DNA from: Sulfurimonas sp. UBA6792
GTDB lineage: Bacteria > Campylobacterota > Campylobacteria > Campylobacterales > Sulfurimonadaceae
DNA length: 24,036 nucleotides
Reading direction: 5' to 3'
Assembly: GCA_002452425.1 (NCBI GenBank)
Contig: DKFQ01000129.1
Coordinates: 275-24,310 of the forward strand
The notes beneath the pieces were generated by a model. The model was not told where the DNA came from, did no database searches, and was given only the letters and a program-made list of their open reading frames with translations. Shown here in pieces: positions 14,801 to 21,746 of this stretch. A program made the translations under genes and the position numbers. How positions within the stretch are numbered: the first letter of the stretch is position 1; every line of letters starts with the position of its first letter.

Positions 14801-15592
14801 ATGAAACTACTTGCAGGTCCTTGCGTTATTGAGAGTGAAGAGAACATTTTTAAAATCGCCAAAGCTTTAGAGGTTTATCAAAATGACCCGACAATTGATT
14901 TTTACTTTAAATCCTCTTTTGACAAAGCAAATCGCACATCACTTGATAGTTTTCGTGGTTTGGGCATGGAAGAGGGGCTTAGGATTTTAGAAAAAGTCAA
15001 AAACGATTTCGGCTACAAAGTAGTTACGGATGTGCATGAGTCGCATCAAGTTGCCGCTGTTGCTGAAGTTGTCGATATGCTCCAAATCCCCGCATTTTTA
15101 TGTCGTCAAACCGACTTGCTTGTAGCGTGTGCAAAGACTACAAAAGAGGTAAATATCAAAAAAGGGCAGTTTATCAACCCGCCTGACATGCGCTACTCTG
15201 TAGCAAAAGTGCTTAAAACCCGCGGTTGTGATGAGGTAAGCTATGAGGCTTCTAAAAAACACGGAGTTTATCTCTGTGAGCGAGGAAGCTCTTTTGGCTA
15301 TGGAAACATAGTCGTCGATATGCGTTCTCTCGTTATCATGAGAGAGTTTGCACCGACTATCTTTGATGCAACCCACTCCGTTCAAATGCCCGGAGCATTA
15401 GGCGGAAAAACAGGCGGAGACAGAACGATGGTGCCTTACCTTGCAAGTGCGGCGGCAGCAGTTGGCGTGGACGGTTTCTTTTTTGAAACACATTTTGACC
15501 CAAGCATAGCTCTAAGCGATGGTCCAAATATGATAAAACTGGATGAACTAGAAGCTCTTGTTGCTAAGATTAAAAAAATTAGGGAGATTTAA
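14801..15592 (+). CDS. kdsA: 3-deoxy-8-phosphooctulonate synthase (KDO-8-P synthase)
   Basis: A 263-residue cytoplasmic enzyme condensing phosphoenolpyruvate and arabinose-5-phosphate to KDO-8-phosphate for LPS core synthesis. Motifs are LAGPCVIESE (4-13), YFKSSFDKANRTS, KKGQFINPPDM, CERGSSFGYGN, FDATHSVQMPG and FETHFDPS. Cysteine C8, with the histidine of DATHS and the glutamate of FFFETH, matches the metal-dependent class; the metal-free class has Asn in place of the Cys. The ATG at 14801 has AAAGG upstream. An in-frame ATG at 14762 lies inside the leader structure and adds residues absent from the family. It is the first protein gene of the operon and is followed at two bases by an antitoxin gene. 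Confidence 0.96.
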   Translation: MKLLAGPCVIESEENIFKIAKALEVYQNDPTIDFYFKSSFDKANRTSLDSFRGLGMEEGLRILEKVKNDFGYKVVTDVHESHQVAAVAEVVDMLQIPAFLCRQTDLLVACAKTTKEVNIKKGQFINPPDMRYSVAKVLKTRGCDEVSYEASKKHGVYLCERGSSFGYGNIVVDMRSLVIMREFAPTIFDATHSVQMPGALGGKTGGDRTMVPYLASAAAAVGVDGFFFETHFDPSIALSDGPNMIKLDELEALVAKIKKIREI

Positions 15593-15594
15593 AG

Positions 15595-15837
15595 ATGATT
15601 ACTTTGACTATCGAAGATAAACAGATTGAACATATTTTTTTAGATGAGTTTCATAGCAACAAAGAGAAGTTTTTTGAGTTTATCAAGCTTAGTTTTGACG
15701 GTTTTAGAAGCCAGAGTGCGGACGAGGATTGGTCTTGTTTTGAGGCTGATTTTGATGAAGGAGTTGCCTCGGGAATGTGCGAACAGTCTCATGATGAAAT
15801 CTGGGAAGAGCTTTTTAAAAAATATGCTTCAAATTAG
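15595..15837 (+). CDS. Probable antitoxin of a RelE/ParE-type module
   Basis: An 80-residue, strongly acidic protein with a short beta start (MITLTIEDKQIEHIFLDEF) and helices after it, including DEDWSCFEADFDEG. The size, charge and position directly before a RelE/ParE-like toxin gene identify it as the likely antitoxin; I do not recognise a named antitoxin family. Its AGGGAG ribosome binding site is inside the end of kdsA, two bases separate the genes, and its 3' end overlaps the toxin by 14 bases. No promoter of its own is visible, so it appears to depend on the kdsA transcript. Confidence 0.72.
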   Translation: MITLTIEDKQIEHIFLDEFHSNKEKFFEFIKLSFDGFRSQSADEDWSCFEADFDEGVASGMCEQSHDEIWEELFKKYASN

Positions 15838-16114
15838 ATACACTCAAAAAGCTAAAGGTGATTTGGATGCTATTTTTGCAAATATATTCCAAGATAAACA
15901 GAGTGTTGCTGTTGCATATATCTATAAAATAAAAGAGTTTATTACTCTTTTGCAAAGTAACCCATTTATCGGGATTGAATGCAGACACAAAGGGTTTAAC
16001 AGAGATTGCAGAGTGCTAATTTTTGAAAACTATTTGATACAATATAAAGTTTTTGATGATTATGTTAGCATTATTAGAATTAGAAATTCAAAACAAAATT
16101 TAAGGAGAAAATAG
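15824..16114 (+). CDS. RelE/ParE superfamily toxin
   Basis: A 96-residue basic protein with the RelE/ParE fold signature: LQIRYTQKAKGDLDAIFANI at the N terminus, a helical hairpin with YIYKIKEFITLLQSNP, then the strands CRVLIFENYLIQYKVF and YVSIIRIRNSKQNL at the C terminus. The helix-strand order and ending look more like ParE (gyrase inhibitor) than the mRNA-cutting RelE, but that is a judgement by eye. The reading frame extends further upstream across the antitoxin gene, but the ATG at 15824 starts exactly at the domain. The stop abuts the ribH ATG with no gap, and the ribH ribosome binding site lies in its last codons. Confidence 0.83.
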   Translation: MLQIRYTQKAKGDLDAIFANIFQDKQSVAVAYIYKIKEFITLLQSNPFIGIECRHKGFNRDCRVLIFENYLIQYKVFDDYVSIIRIRNSKQNLRRK

Positions 16115-16579
16115 ATGAATTTAATCGAAGGCAAATTAAAAGTAGTAAACGGCAAGAGAGTTGCCATAGTTAGTACGAGATGGAATCACTTTATTGTTGA
16201 TAGACTTGTCGAGGGTGCAAAAGATGCGTTTGCAAGACACGGCGGAGATGATGCGGACTTGACACATGTTTTGGCTCCAGGGGCGTTTGAGCTTCCGATG
16301 GTAATTGATCAGCTTTTAAATAGCGGTAAATATGACGCAGTATGTGCTTTAGGTGCGGTTATAAGAGGCTCTACTCCTCATTTTGACTATGTTAGCGCAG
16401 AGGCAACAAAGGGAATCGCAACTGTGAGTTTAAAATACAAAAAACCTGTCTCTTTTGGACTTTTAACGACCGATACGATTGAACAAGCTATCGAGAGAGC
16501 AGGCACAAAAGCGGGTAACAAAGGGTTTGAAGCAATGACTGTCGTAATCGAACTTTTAGATCTTTACGAGAACCTATAA
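16115..16579 (+). CDS. ribH: 6,7-dimethyl-8-ribityllumazine synthase
   Basis: A 154-residue enzyme for the penultimate step of riboflavin synthesis, condensing the ribitylaminopyrimidinedione with 3,4-dihydroxy-2-butanone 4-phosphate. Motifs are STRWNHFIVD (20-29), APGAFELPMV (54-63), GAVIRGSTPHFDYV (80-93) with the catalytic H89, and FGLLTTDTIEQA. The length matches capsid-forming lumazine synthases. TAAGGAG (16101-16107) lies within the upstream toxin gene. The stop overlaps the nusB start (TAATG). Confidence 0.97.
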   Translation: MNLIEGKLKVVNGKRVAIVSTRWNHFIVDRLVEGAKDAFARHGGDDADLTHVLAPGAFELPMVIDQLLNSGKYDAVCALGAVIRGSTPHFDYVSAEATKGIATVSLKYKKPVSFGLLTTDTIEQAIERAGTKAGNKGFEAMTVVIELLDLYENL

Positions 16580-16977
16580 TGGCGACAAGACATCAAGCCA
16601 GAATGGCAGTTGTAAGCTTATTGTACGCATTTGATTTGGGTAATGGAAACATTGCAGAGCATACAGATGAGATACTAGAAGAGAAAAAGATTCGTAACAA
16701 ACAAAAAGATTTCGCACTCACTCTTTATGAGGGCGTCATGCAAAATATCACTCCCGTTGATGAAGCTATCGTCAAACACTTAAAAGAGTGGGATTTTGAG
16801 AGACTAGGAGCTATCGAGAGAGCAACTCTTAGACTTGCAACTTATGAGATACTTTTTGGCGAACTTGACTCAGCGGTAGTTATCAACGAAGCGGTTGAAA
16901 TCACAAAAGCGTTTGGAACCGAACAGTCTCCAAAGTTTATAAATGGTGTTCTTGACGCAATCTCTAAAGATAAGTAA
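16579..16977 (+). CDS. nusB: Transcription antitermination factor NusB
   Basis: A 132-residue all-helical protein beginning MATRHQARMAVVSLLYAFD, the arginine-rich start typical of NusB, with a C-terminal half containing ATLRLATYEILFG, INEAVEITKAFG and KFINGVLDAI. NusB with NusE binds boxA RNA and supports rRNA antitermination. It is translationally coupled to ribH by a one-base overlap, and mqnC follows after three bases. Confidence 0.95.
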   Translation: MATRHQARMAVVSLLYAFDLGNGNIAEHTDEILEEKKIRNKQKDFALTLYEGVMQNITPVDEAIVKHLKEWDFERLGAIERATLRLATYEILFGELDSAVVINEAVEITKAFGTEQSPKFINGVLDAISKDK

Positions 16978-16980
16978 AAA

Positions 16981-18030
16981 ATGAAAAGATTAACAAAAGA
17001 AGAGGCTCTTCATCTCATAAAACATGCGGATTTAAAAGAGCTTGGACGCATGGCGACGGCTCGCAAAAAAGAGCTGCATCCTGATGGTGTTACCACTTTT
17101 GTGGTGGACAGAAACATCAACTACACCAACATCTGTTGGGTGGACTGCAAGTTTTGCGCATTTTACAGACATGAAAAAGATGCAGATGCTTATGTGCTTA
17201 CATTTGACGAGATAGATGCGAAGATAGACGAGCTGCTTGAGATAGGCGGAACACAGATACTTTTTCAAGGCGGAGTGCATCCGAAACTCAAAATTGAGTG
17301 GTATGAAGATTTGGTCGGACATATCCATACCAAATATCCCACAATTACCATTCATGGTTTCTCCTCCATCGAGATAGATTTTATCGCCAAAGTCTCTCAT
17401 ATAAGCGTGGAAGAGGTTTTGGAGAGACTGCATGCAAAAGGTCTGGCTTCTATCCCAGGGGCGGGAGCAGAGATACTCTCTGACAAAGTTCGTGACATCA
17501 TCGCACCCAAAAAAATCGATAGCGAAGTTTGGATAGATATACACAGAAAAGCCCACAAACTAGGCATCATGTCCACAGCTACCATGATGTATGGAACGGT
17601 TGAGAGCGACGAAGACATCATAGAACATTTTGATATGATAAGAAAGCTTCAAGATGAAACAGGTGGTTTTAGAGCGTTCATTATGTGGAGTTTTCAGAGC
17701 GACAACACAGAACTTCTACGCCTTATCCCAGATATGGAAAAACCATCCTCTAACCGCTATCTAAGACTTCTTGCCGTTGCGAGACTTTACCTAGATAATG
17801 TCCCAAATATCCAAAGTTCATGGGTAACGCAAGGTCCTTACATTGGGCAGATGGCACTTATGTTTGGCGCAAATGACTTAGGCTCAACCATGATGGAAGA
17901 GAATGTCGTAAGTTCTGCCGGTGCGGCGTATAAGATGGCAAAGAGCGAGATGATACACCTCATACGAGATATAGGCGAGACTCCTGCCGTGCGTAATACC
18001 GCTTATGAGATTTTAGAGAAATTTGCATAG
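16981..18030 (+). CDS. mqnC: Dehypoxanthine futalosine cyclase
   Basis: A 349-residue radical SAM enzyme with the cluster motif C52-x3-C56-x2-C59 (NICWVDCKFCAFYR), then ILFQGGVHPKLKIEWYEDL, TIHGFSSIEI and IPGAGAEIL. These are typical of the MqnC/CofH-related group, and the WVDCKFCAFYR form favours MqnC. It cyclises dehypoxanthine futalosine in the menaquinone pathway used by Campylobacterota. Its stop directly abuts the M16 gene start. Confidence 0.93.
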   Translation: MKRLTKEEALHLIKHADLKELGRMATARKKELHPDGVTTFVVDRNINYTNICWVDCKFCAFYRHEKDADAYVLTFDEIDAKIDELLEIGGTQILFQGGVHPKLKIEWYEDLVGHIHTKYPTITIHGFSSIEIDFIAKVSHISVEEVLERLHAKGLASIPGAGAEILSDKVRDIIAPKKIDSEVWIDIHRKAHKLGIMSTATMMYGTVESDEDIIEHFDMIRKLQDETGGFRAFIMWSFQSDNTELLRLIPDMEKPSSNRYLRLLAVARLYLDNVPNIQSSWVTQGPYIGQMALMFGANDLGSTMMEENVVSSAGAAYKMAKSEMIHLIRDIGETPAVRNTAYEILEKFA

Positions 18031-19314
18031 ATGAAAAAAATAATTCTAACATTACTATTTTTAGGAAATATACTTATGGCAGCAACGATAGATGAGATAC
18101 AAACAAAAAATGTGAGCGTTCCGCTTATTTTTGAACAAGACAAAAGATTGCCGCTTGTAACTATGCAGTTTATCTTTAAAAACAGCGGCAGTGTTACAGA
18201 TACGACGAAAGCCGGCTTGGCAAAACTAAGCGCAAAAGTGCTAAATGAGGGGACAAAAACATTAGGTTCAAGTGCATTTGCAGAGGCGTTAGAGAGCAAA
18301 GCGATTCACATCTCGGCTTCTATAGGCAAAGAGACATTGGTTTTGGAGCTTGGATGTCTTAAAGAGGAGCTTGACGAGGGGCTTGGCTATTTTGAGATGC
18401 TCTTAAAAGAGCCAAACCTTACAAAAGATGTTATAGAAAAGGTAAAAACGACAACGCTTGGCTCGTTGGCAAACAAAGAGAGTGATTTTGACTATATCGC
18501 TTCGAATGAATTAAATGCTATTTTGTTTGAGGGCAGTGTGCTTGCAAATCCATCTTCGGGGACGACACAGAGCGTAAAGAGCATAGAACTTAAGGATGTG
18601 GAAGCGTTTATAAAAGCAAATCTTGTCTCTTCAAAACTTATCGTTGCTTTTGGCGGTGATGCCGAGGTTGATGAGATAAAGCCAAAAGTAGCAAAAATCT
18701 TAAAGTCTATTCCCCTCGGAGAAAATGGCGAAGTAAAACGCTATGAAGTTACTCGTGAGCCAAAAGAAAAAACTATCCAAAAAGAGACACAACAAGCGTA
18801 TGTTTACTTTGGTTCGCCATACAATGTAACCATCGGTTCTGATGATTACTACAAGGCAAAAGTTGCTACTTTTATCTTAGGAGCGGGCGGTTTTGGTTCA
18901 AGACTGATGGAAGAGGTGCGTGTCAAAAAAGGACTTGCTTACTCTGCATATGCAAGAATGGATGTGACCAAATCAAGCAGTTTTCTCAGCGGACATCTGC
19001 AAACCAAACTCGAATCACTTGAAGATGCGAAAAAAACAGTCAAAGAAGTTATGGCAGAGTTTGTAAAAAACGGTGTAAAAAAAGAGGAACTTGAGCAGAC
19101 TAAAAAGTTTTTGCTTGGAAGTGAGCCTTTAAGGGTAGAGACCATGAGCCAACGCCTCAACAGAACTTTTATGGAGTACTATAACGGACACAAGCTCGGC
19201 TATGCACAAGAGGAGTTAGAACGCATCAAAAACCTCAAGCTTGAGGAACTCAACGAGTTTATAAAAGCGCACAAAGAGATTTTAGAGATGAGTTTCGCGA
19301 TAGTCACAAAGTAA
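18031..19314 (+). CDS. M16 (insulinase/processing peptidase) family protein lacking the zinc motif
   Basis: A 427-residue exported protein with a signal peptide (KKIILTLLFLGNILMAA, cleavage near residue 18) and two M16 halves. In catalytic members the first half has HxxEH; here the matching segment, AGLAKLSAKVLNEGT (61-75), has no histidine and no such motif. The second half keeps the other hallmark, a R/Y pair in FGSRLMEEVRVKKGLAYSAY (R291 and Y304 region). This combination is that of the non-zinc partner subunit of two-subunit M16B peptidases. It begins at the base after the mqnC stop and is followed by a hairpin terminator. The role is unknown; a zinc-bearing partner is expected elsewhere in the genome. 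Confidence 0.88.
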   Translation: MKKIILTLLFLGNILMAATIDEIQTKNVSVPLIFEQDKRLPLVTMQFIFKNSGSVTDTTKAGLAKLSAKVLNEGTKTLGSSAFAEALESKAIHISASIGKETLVLELGCLKEELDEGLGYFEMLLKEPNLTKDVIEKVKTTTLGSLANKESDFDYIASNELNAILFEGSVLANPSSGTTQSVKSIELKDVEAFIKANLVSSKLIVAFGGDAEVDEIKPKVAKILKSIPLGENGEVKRYEVTREPKEKTIQKETQQAYVYFGSPYNVTIGSDDYYKAKVATFILGAGGFGSRLMEEVRVKKGLAYSAYARMDVTKSSSFLSGHLQTKLESLEDAKKTVKEVMAEFVKNGVKKEELEQTKKFLLGSEPLRVETMSQRLNRTFMEYYNGHKLGYAQEELERIKNLKLEELNEFIKAHKEILEMSFAIVTK

Positions 19315-19317
19315 ATT

Positions 19318-19340
19318 ATATGACAATTTGTCATATTTTT
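19318..19340 (+). terminator. Rho-independent terminator of the kdsA-to-M16 operon
   Basis: ATATGACA (318-325) and TGTCATAT (329-336) form a perfect eight-pair hairpin with a three-base loop, followed by a T run to 19340. It starts four bases after the M16 stop codon. Confidence 0.8.
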
Positions 19341-19362
19341 AAAGAAGTTTTTGGATTTTTTC

Positions 19363-19368
19363 TATAAT
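19363..19368 (+). promoter_or_regulatory. -10 box of the 25-codon ORF transcript
   Basis: TATAAT after a T-rich stretch (GGATTTTTTCTATAAT). Standard spacing puts initiation at about 19375, the first base of a GTC/GAC-closed hairpin. Confidence 0.6.
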
Positions 19369-19417
19369 GTTGTTGTCGCCACCCAAAAGGTGGGACAAAT
19401 ACCAAAAGGAGGTTAAG

Positions 19418-19495
19418 ATGCAGTATCTTAACTACGTCCTGAGAGTTTTAACTATCATTTACATCATAGTAAAACTCATCAAGGAGTTGAGTTAG
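19418..19495 (+). CDS. 25-residue hydrophobic peptide, candidate type I toxin
   Basis: An ATG seven bases after a near-perfect AAAAGGAGG opens 25 codons ending in TAG. The peptide starts MQYLNYVLRVLT and ends VKLIKELS. Its central 14 residues are almost all Ile, Val, Leu, Thr or Tyr, so one membrane helix with a basic end is expected. It has its own promoter, lies after a terminator, and its ribosome site is complementary to its own 3' end. A convergent extended -10 box sits just beyond that end. Together these resemble small membrane toxins controlled by antisense RNA, such as AapA/IsoA of Helicobacter. I know of no named homologue. A regulatory or structural small membrane protein is the alternative. 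Confidence 0.6.
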   Translation: MQYLNYVLRVLTIIYIIVKLIKELS

Positions 19496-19518
19496 AGGTT
19501 CGCCCCTCTAGCTCTCCT
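19418..19518 (-). ncRNA. Predicted antisense RNA to the 25-codon ORF
   Basis: A minus-strand TGTTATAAT (19525-19533) predicts initiation near 19518, inside the 3' pairing segment of the sense RNA, so the antisense RNA would cover the whole ORF and its ribosome site. The 3' end is not defined: I see no T-run terminator, and the left boundary given is only the ORF start. Confidence 0.4.
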
Positions 19519-19524
19519 TTGGTA

Positions 19525-19533
19525 ATTATAACA
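19525..19533 (-). promoter_or_regulatory. Extended -10 promoter facing the 25-codon ORF
   Basis: The minus strand reads TGTTATAAT preceded by a run of T. It has no minus-strand gene to serve before the terminator at 19318, which makes an antisense role the simplest explanation. Confidence 0.5.
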
Positions 19534-19546
19534 AAAAAAGGAAAAA

Positions 19547-19660
19547 ATGATGGAAAATTTAGCAGATATTTTACTTACTCTTATTATTGTTATACTGGTT
19601 TTTATGGTTGGCGGTCTGCATACAAGAGTAAAAAAACTAGAAGATAGTTCGGGCAAATAG
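19547..19660 (+). CDS. 37-residue single-helix membrane protein upstream of recG
   Basis: An ATG preceded by AAAAGG six bases upstream opens 37 codons ending in TAG two bases before the recG ATG. The product starts MMENLADILLTLIIVILVFM, one clear membrane helix, followed by a short charged tail (HTRVKKLEDSSGK). The second Met could equally be the start. The tight spacing means recG, which has no good ribosome site, may be translated by coupling to it. Function unknown. It may be an ordinary small membrane protein unrelated to the toxin-like ORF before it. Confidence 0.6.
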   Translation: MMENLADILLTLIIVILVFMVGGLHTRVKKLEDSSGK

Positions 19661-19662
19661 CT

Positions 19663-21453
19663 ATGAAACTCTCAAAAGAGCAAGAGCAAAAGTTTCAAAA
19701 GTTAGGCATCGGCAGTTGTAGCGAACTTGCTCTTTTTACCCCATCATCCTATGAAGATTTGAGACTTTTCGACAAACTTCATCCGCACACCATGCAACTC
19801 ATAGATGCGACGGTAGAGTCTGTTTATAAAGCTCCAAATTCGCTTCAAGTTACATTTTTTGCTCACAATTTCGGTCATAGCATCACAGGTGTGCTTTTTC
19901 GCCCAAAACCCTACATGTTGCATCAGTTTAGAGTTGGCGAGAGGGACTGTTACTATGGCATGATAGAGTGCAAAAGCGGTCAATGCACCATCAACATGCC
20001 CAAAAAAGTAACAAACATCGGAGCGATTACGCCAAAGTACAAATCTCCTCTGAGAAGCGATGTGATGCTCCGTCTTATCCAAACACTGCTCACCAAAGAA
20101 AATCTGCTTGAAGAGGGGCTAAAAGAGGAGGTGGCGGAGGCACTTTTAGCTCTTCATTTTCCAACATTAAAAGCTCCAGAACTCAAAAATCTAGACCCAA
20201 AAACTCTTCATGCACTCAAATATACAGAACTTTTTCTCTATATGAAACAGCTTGCAAAAACAAGAAGATATTTTCAAACACACTCATCCCCCACTCGTTG
20301 CTACAAAGAGTGGGCGCAGAGTTTGCCCTTTGTGTTGAGTGATGAACAGTCTAAATCCATAGACGATATAAAAGCAGATTTTGCCAAAGATGTTGCCGCA
20401 AGGCGCATGATAGTCGGCGATGTGGGAAGCGGCAAGACTATGGTTATCCTTGCATCGGCTTTTATGATGCACCAAGAACGCTCCATCCTTATGGCTCCCA
20501 CTACCATTTTGGCAAACCAGCTCTTTGAAGAGGCGAAAAAATACCTGCCATCACTTAAAATCGCACTTGTGACCAATAAAACAAAAGCGATAGATTTGAG
20601 TGCGTATGATTTTCTCATCGGGACACATGCTCTGCTTTACAGAGAACTACCAAAAGCCTCTCTTGTGATGGTGGATGAACAGCATAGATTTGGAACAGCA
20701 CAGAGAAATTTGCTGGAAAAGTTGGTAAGCAGCGGCGAAAAGAAGCCCCATTTTTTACAGTTCTCCGCTACCCCCATCCCACGAACACAGGCGATGATAG
20801 AGACAGCACACATAGATGTTTCGCTCATCACAACCACCCCTTTTAAAAAAGACATCACAAGCCAAGTGATACGCAAAAATGATTTTAAAGAGCTTTTAGA
20901 ACACATAAAAAATGAAATAACGCAAGGCAATCAAGTTTTGCTTGTATATCCGCTAGTGGAGCAGAGTGAGGTTTTGGAGTATCAAAGCATAGAAGAGGCA
21001 AGAGGATTTTGGGAGAAGCGGTTTGAGCGTGTCTATGTGACACATGGCAAGGACAAAGAAAAAGAGGAGATTTTACAAGAGTTCAGCCACAAAGGCGACA
21101 TCCTTATAGCAACCACAGTGGTAGAGGTCGGCATTTCACTCCCACGTCTTAGCACTGTTGTCATAGTCGGAGCCGAGAGGCTAGGTCTCTCCACCCTGCA
21201 TCAGCTCCGTGGACGTGTCAGCCGCACAGGACTAAAAGGCTACTGTTTTTTATACACCAACCAAAATGCTTCACAGCGACTAGATATGTTTATCCAAACT
21301 AAGAGCGGATTTGACATCGCAAATCTTGACCTAAAGTTTAGAAAAAGCGGCGATTTGCTCAAAGGACACAACCAAAGCGGAAGCGAGTTTGAGTGGGTGG
21401 ATTTGGCGGAAGATGAGGAGATAGTTAAAGAGGTGAAGATGGATTTGAAATAA
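19663..21453 (+). CDS. recG: ATP-dependent DNA helicase RecG
   Basis: A 596-residue DNA helicase that remodels stalled replication forks and Holliday junctions. An N-terminal OB-like wedge domain (about 40-120) is followed by the superfamily 2 motor: Walker A GDVGSGKT (252-259), MAPTTILANQ, DEQHRFG (338-344), SATPIPRT (368-375), LIATTVVEVGIS, and the late QLRGRVSRTG motif. It is shorter than E. coli RecG (693) mainly at the N terminus, as is usual in Campylobacterota. The last 40 codons are duplicated in decayed form about 400 bases downstream. A terminator lies 94 bases after the stop. Confidence 0.96.
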   Translation: MKLSKEQEQKFQKLGIGSCSELALFTPSSYEDLRLFDKLHPHTMQLIDATVESVYKAPNSLQVTFFAHNFGHSITGVLFRPKPYMLHQFRVGERDCYYGMIECKSGQCTINMPKKVTNIGAITPKYKSPLRSDVMLRLIQTLLTKENLLEEGLKEEVAEALLALHFPTLKAPELKNLDPKTLHALKYTELFLYMKQLAKTRRYFQTHSSPTRCYKEWAQSLPFVLSDEQSKSIDDIKADFAKDVAARRMIVGDVGSGKTMVILASAFMMHQERSILMAPTTILANQLFEEAKKYLPSLKIALVTNKTKAIDLSAYDFLIGTHALLYRELPKASLVMVDEQHRFGTAQRNLLEKLVSSGEKKPHFLQFSATPIPRTQAMIETAHIDVSLITTTPFKKDITSQVIRKNDFKELLEHIKNEITQGNQVLLVYPLVEQSEVLEYQSIEEARGFWEKRFERVYVTHGKDKEKEEILQEFSHKGDILIATTVVEVGISLPRLSTVVIVGAERLGLSTLHQLRGRVSRTGLKGYCFLYTNQNASQRLDMFIQTKSGFDIANLDLKFRKSGDLLKGHNQSGSEFEWVDLAEDEEIVKEVKMDLK

Positions 21454-21490
21454 TAAGCATTTTTTTATTGTTCTATGATATACTTCTTTT

Positions 21491-21580
21491 GTCGATGTAC
21501 GTATGACTTTCAGGTTCTCTTAATCACGGAACGAGGAAGCGAAATCAGGCTAAGGCTTTTTGGTCTTAGCCTTTTTTTTT
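21491..21580 (+). ncRNA. Possible small RNA ending in a terminator
   Basis: TATACT at 21479-21484 could start an RNA at about 21491, and a textbook terminator ends at 21580, giving roughly 90 nt with no ORF. It contains the stretch CACGGAACGAGGAAGCG. It does not match the signal-recognition-particle RNA loop or any riboswitch I can recognise. It may equally be just the recG 3' untranslated region. Confidence 0.25.
21547..21580 (+). terminator. Strong Rho-independent terminator
   Basis: AGGCTAAG (547-554) and CTTAGCCT (565-572) form a perfect eight-pair stem with a ten-base loop, followed directly by nine T and then a second T run. It ends recG or the possible small RNA before it. Confidence 0.88.
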
Positions 21581-21596
21581 GTCTTTTTTTTGGCAA

Positions 21597-21612
21597 GGTT
21601 GGGGTGGGCGGG
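21597..21612 (+). other. G-rich tract with quadruplex potential
   Basis: GGTTGGGGTGGGCGGG has four G tracts separated by one or two bases, unusual in this AT-rich window. It sits between the terminator T runs and the 21-codon ORF. A two-layer quadruplex is possible in the G-rich strand; function is unknown. Confidence 0.45.
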
Positions 21613-21636
21613 AGCTTCCTTTTAAAGGAAAGTTAT

Positions 21637-21702
21637 ATGCTACATCGTGTAATAGTGATTTTACTCATACTTTGGTTTTGGTTTCCAACTCCATTGTGTT
21701 GA
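21637..21702 (+). CDS. 21-residue hydrophobic peptide, second toxin-like mini-ORF
   Basis: An ATG after AAAGGAAAG opens 21 codons ending in TGA. The product, MLHRVIVILLILWFWFPTPL plus Cys, is a single hydrophobic stretch with one Arg and one His. The ribosome site AGGAA can pair with TTCCT just upstream (five pairs, 21616-21630). Codons near the start (GTAATAGTG, 649-657, and ACTCAT, 663-668) are complementary to 726-740. A perfect TCAGGGG/CCCCTGA hairpin (706-726) lies after the stop. No clear promoter or antisense promoter was found. That this is translated is a guess based on the ribosome site and folded context. Confidence 0.38.
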   Translation: MLHRVIVILLILWFWFPTPLC

Positions 21703-21705
21703 GCG

Positions 21706-21740
21706 TCAGGGGCTGATTACCCCTGATGAGTCACTATTAC
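21706..21740 (+). other. 3' folding region of the 21-codon ORF
   Basis: A perfect seven-pair hairpin (706-712 with 720-726) is followed by ATGAGTCACTATTAC (726-740). The latter is complementary to 649-657 plus 663-668 within the ORF with a five-base bulge: about 15 pairs over a 90-base distance. This would close the mini-ORF into a compact RNA. Confidence 0.55.
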
Positions 21741-21746
21741 TTTTAA

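Larger units (their letters stand above)
19375..19523 (+). other. Folded transcript of the 25-codon ORF with ribosome-site sequestration
   Basis: The predicted RNA begins with a hairpin (GTC, CCACC, loop CAAAA, GGTGG, GAC; 19375-19396). The Shine-Dalgarno region 19401-19411 (ACCAAAAGGAG) is complementary to 19514-19523 (CTCCTTTGGT) with one bulged A, so the 5' and 3' ends can pair and hide the ribosome site. A six-pair hairpin TAGAGG/CCTCTA (19493-19510) overlaps the stop codon. A 5' stem-loop plus long-range end pairing is a known feature of translationally inert type I toxin mRNAs. The pairing is seen in sequence; the function is inferred. Confidence 0.6.

Noticed and set aside
15644..15823. 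A 60-codon N-terminal extension of the RelE/ParE-like toxin
   Set aside because: It is the alternate frame of the antitoxin gene, Ser/Leu/Arg-rich, and the toxin domain begins precisely at the internal ATG at 15824.
17032..17556. A 174-codon minus-strand frame opposite mqnC
   Set aside because: No domain or ribosome site; mqnC has intact radical SAM motifs across the same region.
21491..21580. Signal recognition particle RNA or a riboswitch after recG
   Set aside because: CAGGTTC and GGAAGC words recall the SRP loop, but the GGAA tetraloop with its symmetric internal loop cannot be formed in the right order, and no riboswitch core was recognised. Kept only as a low-confidence small RNA.
21475..21702. 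A 75-residue protein read through the terminator after recG
   Set aside because: The frame crosses a perfect terminator and its T runs, giving Phe/Leu-rich sequence; only the last 21 codons have a ribosome site and a plausible start.
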